A stretch of 26,597 nt of DNA from positions 1-26,597 of the forward strand of contig JAYWHK010000153.1 of the NCBI GenBank assembly GCA_043777755.1, given 5' to 3'. Below the pieces are notes generated by a model. It was given only the letters and a program-made list of their open reading frames with translations. It was not told where the DNA came from and made no database searches. This document shows positions 23,725 to 26,597 of the stretch, one piece after another. The translations under genes were made by a program, and so were the position numbers. Numbering within the stretch: position 1 is the first letter of the stretch; every line of letters starts with the position of its first letter. Origin of the DNA: CANHEE01 sp043777755. GTDB taxonomy: Bacteria; Bacteroidota; Bacteroidia; Chitinophagales; Saprospiraceae.

Positions 23725-24727
23725 CAGGTTGAACGAAAGAAATAAAAACACATAAACACATATTATAAAATAAAATTATTTAGTAAATATAAAAAATTTG
23801 ATTAAAAACTCCATATTTGTCATTAAAAAAATAGAATGACAAATATAGAATTATTAGAACCCATAGCAGCAGAATTAACCCCTAATCTTATCCATATAGA
23901 TGGTAAAGTACTTCGTGCAACTCGAACTTCGGAGCATAGCAAAACGGGATTACTGGTTATCAATGCCTATCTTAGTAATCGTCAAGTAACTATCGGTCAG
24001 ATTCTTGCAGATAAAAAAGTTGCGAAAAGAAGGCTATTCCATTGTTTATCAACGATTTACATCTTCAAGGAGCTATTGTTACCATAGATGCTATTGCAAC
24101 AATGCCATTGGTCGCTAAAAGTATTATTGACAAAGGAGCAGACTATATACTCGCACTGAAAAAGAACAATAAACTTTTTTATCAAGAAGTTTCTGATTTT
24201 TTTAAATACTTTTCAGACACTGCCTTAGTCGTTGATGTTGCACAAACCGTTGATAAACAAGGTCTTAGAACTGATACTCGCACTTGTTATATCATAACTG
24301 ATTTAAGGTTTTTTCCTGATGCTGCTAATTGGAAAAACTTAAAAACGTTAGTTTGTGTCAAAAGAGAAAGAGAGCTAAATGGTAAAAAAACGCTTGAAAT
24401 ACATTATTATTTAACAAGTTTAGCGGCAGATGCCAAGATGCTACTCCTATTAATTAGAAAACATTGGTCTATTGAAAATGAACTTCACTGGCATTTAGAT
24501 GTTTCTTTTAATGAAGACAAGCTAAGATTAAGAGAAAAAAATGCAGTACTTAATTTAGCGATATTTCGTAGATTTTGCCTTGCATTACTCAAAAAATCCG
24601 AATCATCGGAAAGTATCAAAGCTCAAAGACTTGCTTTTGCTTGGAATGAGTACTCTTTGATTAACTTTATTAATGAATTGATAATCAATAAATTATATGT
24701 TAGTTAATTTTTCTTTCGTTTAACCTG
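23725..24727 (+). mobile_element. Decayed ISAs1-family insertion sequence
   Basis: Terminal inverted repeats are visible: left CAGGTTGAACGAAAGAAA (from 23725) and right, reversed, CAGGTTAAACGAAAGAAA (ending 24727), one mismatch in 18. At about 1.0 kb it is shorter than normal for the family because the 5' part of the transposase is missing. No target-site duplication is recognisable in the bases outside the repeats. It cannot move on its own. Confidence 0.82.
23836..24707 (+). pseudogene. ISAs1-family transposase, N-terminally truncated and frameshifted
   Basis: Two overlapping frames, 23836-24087 and 24042-24707, make up the DDE catalytic part of an ISAs1 transposase. The first holds IHIDGKVLRATR with the first catalytic Asp and then VINAYLSNRQVTIGQILADK. 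The frame is lost around 24030-24040, where KSNEITAIP would be expected, and resumes as AIPLFINDLHLQGAIVTIDA with the second Asp. The second frame continues through GADYILALKKNNK and ends with HWSIENELHWHLDVSFNEDK, containing the acidic third residue, and NAVLNLAIFRR. The usual N-terminal associated domain of about 90 residues is absent. One or two lost bases explain the shift; programmed frameshifting is not usual in this family. Confidence 0.88.
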
Positions 24728-24966
24728 ATTTTCTATCGTAATTTGTTCATAATGAATTAGTTACATTTTTTTATTGATTGTTTTTTGTAACCTTATAATT
24801 ACCTGTTAATCAATTATTTACACGATATTTCTGTTTGTACAGAAACCAAAAATCTGATTAATTGTTATCTCGAAAACAAGCCAATTATCATTTCGATGTA
24901 ACTTTGCAATTATCTGATAATCAATTGCTATAACTTACTCGTTATCAGTGCTTTAGTTACCATTTC

Positions 24967-25068
24967 CGCTAACAAACAGGGCTTTACGAAGTTTGAAAAG
25001 GTTTGAGCTTTGCTCAAAGTTTTTTCAAATTTCGTAAAGCCCAAGTTGTACGAAGGGCGGGCGTTAGC
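24967..25068. repeat. Large hairpin bounded by attC-like CTAAC...GTTAG ends
   Basis: GCTAACAAAC (from 24969) and GGGCGGGCGTTAGC (to 25068) resemble the ends of Vibrio integron repeats. Between them, GGGCTTTACGAA (24979-24990) pairs with TTCGTAAAGCCC (25031-25042), enclosing TTTGAAAA/TTTTCAAA and TTTGAGC/GCTCAAA. The core sites do not match GTTRRRY strictly. The preceding stretch 24728-24966 is AT-rich with no gene. Confidence 0.5.
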
Positions 25069-25173
25069 CGCACTTTGTACAACTTGGGCGTAAGCCCTGC
25101 TTGTTGTGTCAAAAGGCGGGCGTTAGCCGCACTTTGTACAACTTGGGCGTAAGCCCTGCTTGTTGTGTCAAAA
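25056..25173. repeat. Two exact tandem copies of a 59-bp unit
   Basis: Copies 25056-25114 and 25115-25173 are identical, and a partial third (GGCTGGCGTAGCCGC) begins at 25174. Each unit holds GGCGTTAGCC and GGGCGTAAGCCC mini-hairpins, a GTACAACTTGGG segment that pairs back with CCCAAGTTGTAC at 25041-25052, and a TTGTGTCAAAA segment. Confidence 0.9.
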
Positions 25174-25200
25174 GGCTGGCGTAGCCGCCTTTTGACACAA
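25163..25200. repeat. Perfect 14-bp hairpin closing the repeat cluster
   Basis: TTGTGTCAAAAGGC pairs exactly with GCCTTTTGACACAA around TGGCGTAGCC. A smaller GTCGCATCTGCGAC palindrome follows at 25203-25216. The remainder to 25266 has no gene. Confidence 0.85.
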
Positions 25201-25266
25201 CGGTCGCATCTGCGACGGCACGACGTTTAGGAGTGCTGTGCGTAGATGCATTGTTCTGTGCATTTT

Positions 25267-25908
25267 TTAAAACGTTGGACACTCTACGCCCTTTTTATTA
25301 TTTCGTTGAGGTAATCTGAATAAATAAGATGCTGAACAGCCAATTGATTTTATAGGTTGAATTATGCTATCTTCACTTGAATTATGATAAATATTCCCAT
25401 TAATATGATAAAATTCTATTAAAACTCTTTGAATATTAATACCAATCGTATAGATTGGATTTAAATGAATTAATTCAAGGCTTGAATAACCTCTATTATC
25501 ATTAATATAATGATGCTTTTTTTTACCTGACACAAAAAGACTATTTAAGCCCACACCAAAAAATATCTTGTCATACAAAATATATTTTACTATCAGTGAA
25601 CTTCTATTATTCCTCATCTTCATTTCAACTATTGGATTTATACCATTAGAATTAGTACTAAACTTACTAACTGAAAAGTCATTATTTATTGATATTGCTA
25701 AGTTCTTGAATATTTTTTTTTCGTATCTCAAACCATAAGACATATACTTTATTTTGTAACCTTTATCAAGAACCTTAAAATTAACTGAATTTTCTTTTTC
25801 TTTAATATTGTCGATACCAATACCTAAGTTCAGACCAATATAACTCTGCGCAGAAGTATTTGAAAACGATAAAAATATTAACATTAATATGATATATAAC
25901 GATTTCAT
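25267..25908 (-). CDS. Predicted outer membrane beta-barrel protein, function unknown
   Basis: Starting at the ATG at 25908 gives 213 residues with a signal peptide MKSLYIILMLIFLSFSNTSA and mature start near QSYIGLNLGIGID. The frame extends 11 residues further, but those codons lie in a terminator hairpin, so the internal start is preferred. Alternating strands (IKYMSYGLRYEKKIFKNLAI, IFFGVGLNSLFVSGKKK, IYTIGINIQRVLIEFYHING) suggest a small barrel. The usual aromatic C-terminal strand is followed by a charged tail ending ECPTF. The last codons contain GTCCAAC, which fits the attC RYYYAAC core just before the hairpin cluster. Only 13-17 bp separate its start from the upstream terminator. Confidence 0.62.
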   Translation of the reverse strand: MKSLYIILMLIFLSFSNTSAQSYIGLNLGIGIDNIKEKENSVNFKVLDKGYKIKYMSYGLRYEKKIFKNLAISINNDFSVSKFSTNSNGINPIVEMKMRNNRSSLIVKYILYDKIFFGVGLNSLFVSGKKKHHYINDNRGYSSLELIHLNPIYTIGINIQRVLIEFYHINGNIYHNSSEDSIIQPIKSIGCSASYLFRLPQRNNKKGVECPTF

Positions 25909-25925
25909 AGTTGAGTAATTATAAA

Positions 25926-25961
25926 AACGCCAATAATGCAAATAATTGCATTATTGGCGTT
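25926..25961 (-). terminator. Strong hairpin terminator after the T9SS cargo remnant
   Basis: A perfect 16-bp stem (25926-25941 with 25946-25961) around a four-base loop. Leftward it is followed by TTTTTAT. It lies 7 bp after the stop codon of the remnant and just before the barrel gene. Confidence 0.85.
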
Positions 25962-25967
25962 AGTGAA

Positions 25968-26525
25968 TTAATAAAGGTTAAATGTTGCAAGTTTTACTGT
26001 CTTTATATAACGACCTTCGCTGTCGTAATAAACACAGAACATTATACCATTAATATTGTCTATTCTGAAATCAGTTAATTCATCAATCTTTCCGCTTTTT
26101 ACTAAGCGACCAGTTACATCATATATACTGAATGTTGCAGGAGGATTATCATTCGTGTTACCGTTACTTGGTTTTCCGCCAACTCCGTCACAAGGAGGAT
26201 CATCGCCGTCACAATCTACTAATTTTATCTCTTTTGTTGCCCAAACTCCAGTTGTTTTAGAGAGAACTTCTATTTTTAAATATTGTGGATAATATTTATA
26301 CGTTGGAAATTTTATAACCTGTACATATGGTACATTATCAATTGAATTTGAATTGCCTTGTTGTCCAATAAAATTCCAATCTGATGGCAAATACCAGCGG
26401 TATTTAATTTTAGGGTCATATTGATCTAAGTGTAAATAAATGTTGTTACTTTCTTCGCAAACACTATTAGGAGCAATAATTTTGAACTTACAATCTACAT
26501 ACTCGATGTTCCAGTTTTTGAAATT
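25968..26525 (-). pseudogene. 5'-truncated secreted protein with type IX secretion sorting domain
   Basis: The frame is open from 26525 (just after an in-frame TAA at 26526-26528) to 25968, 185 residues, but the first part contains no ATG; the only start-like codon is a TTG at 26390. The protein part reads as an extracellular repeat (VCEESNNIYLHLDQYD, then KYRWYLPSDWNFIGQQG), an acidic Cys-containing linker (VDCDGDDPPCDGVGGKP), and a type A C-terminal sorting signal (FSIYDVTGRLVKSGKIDELT, then a GI-MFCVYYDSEGRYIKTVKLA strand pair). Such domains sit at the end of large T9SS cargo. Signal peptide and most of the protein are missing, and 26529-26597 is AT-rich non-coding. A frameshift or a gene end left by recombination are both possible. 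Confidence 0.65.
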
Positions 26526-26597
26526 TTAGGCATAATTTTTTTTGACACTAAAATTTTATAATTTTTTTATAATTTTTATAAAAATAAAAAATTGATA

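Noticed and set aside
25056..25200. CRISPR-like repeat array
   Set aside because: The units are contiguous and identical with no unique spacers, and no cas gene is nearby.
25909..25941. Upstream ATG start for the barrel gene
   Set aside because: These codons are part of the perfect terminator stem, and the signal peptide begins properly at the ATG at 25908.
1..26597. tRNA or rRNA genes
   Set aside because: No cloverleaf with a GTTCRA-type T arm or rRNA-like GC-rich block was recognised by eye on either strand; a short or unusual tRNA could have been missed.

Overview
The window is AT-rich and reads as the chromosome of a member of the Bacteroidota, most likely a Cytophagales-type bacterium. 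The evidence is a TonB-dependent receptor with an N-terminal carboxypeptidase-regulatory-like domain, several promoters of the Bacteroidota type (TTG, about 19-20 bp, TAnnTTTG), a DUF6249-type membrane protein, a type IX secretion C-terminal sorting domain, and the lack of Shine-Dalgarno sequences. Genus cannot be read from the sequence.

Layout. 1-3090: TonB receptor. 3139-4466: sucC and its terminator. 4456-7280: a three-gene module (barrel protein, lipoprotein, XRE regulator) lying between two near-identical terminator sequences. 7322-8378: ECF sigma factor with a coupled membrane anti-sigma factor, read leftward, followed by a 388-bp gap full of inverted repeats. 8767-9515: DUF6249 membrane protein and a small exported protein. 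9523-11707: PlsB-like acyltransferase and a small HolD-like protein, leftward. 11894-12976: ilvE. 12977-13445: an intergenic stretch with a small-RNA/small-hydrophobic-peptide pair. 13446-14795: ffh, leftward. 15212-17401: Uma2-type nuclease, esterase and methyltransferase in one rightward run. 17476-20363: arginine deiminase-like gene followed by pabB and pabC with overlapping ends (aminodeoxychorismate to p-aminobenzoate). 20635-23304: gyrA, leftward. 23545-26597: an accessory tail with a gene fragment, a decayed ISAs1-family element, a dense cluster of hairpins with attC-like features, an outer-membrane-like protein and a 5'-truncated T9SS cargo gene.

The most interesting signal is at 13056-13394. 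A perfect Bacteroidota promoter drives a roughly 74-nt RNA ending in a strong terminator. From the opposite side another good promoter drives a short mRNA for a 27-residue hydrophobic peptide with a charged tail, and both transcripts run into the same terminator stem-loop. The small RNA carries short direct repeats of sequence found around the peptide's 5' leader and start codon, so it should pair with that mRNA. This is the arrangement of the Enterococcus par/Fst type I toxin-antitoxin locus, here in a Bacteroidota chromosome and without recognisable sequence homology. It is a prediction from sequence only.

Other points of interest are a duplicated 3' end of pabC, a direct repeat of a terminator around the three-gene module, a 27-bp-armed hairpin before the sigma operon whose two mismatches become G-U pairs only on one strand, and dispersed palindromic repeats.
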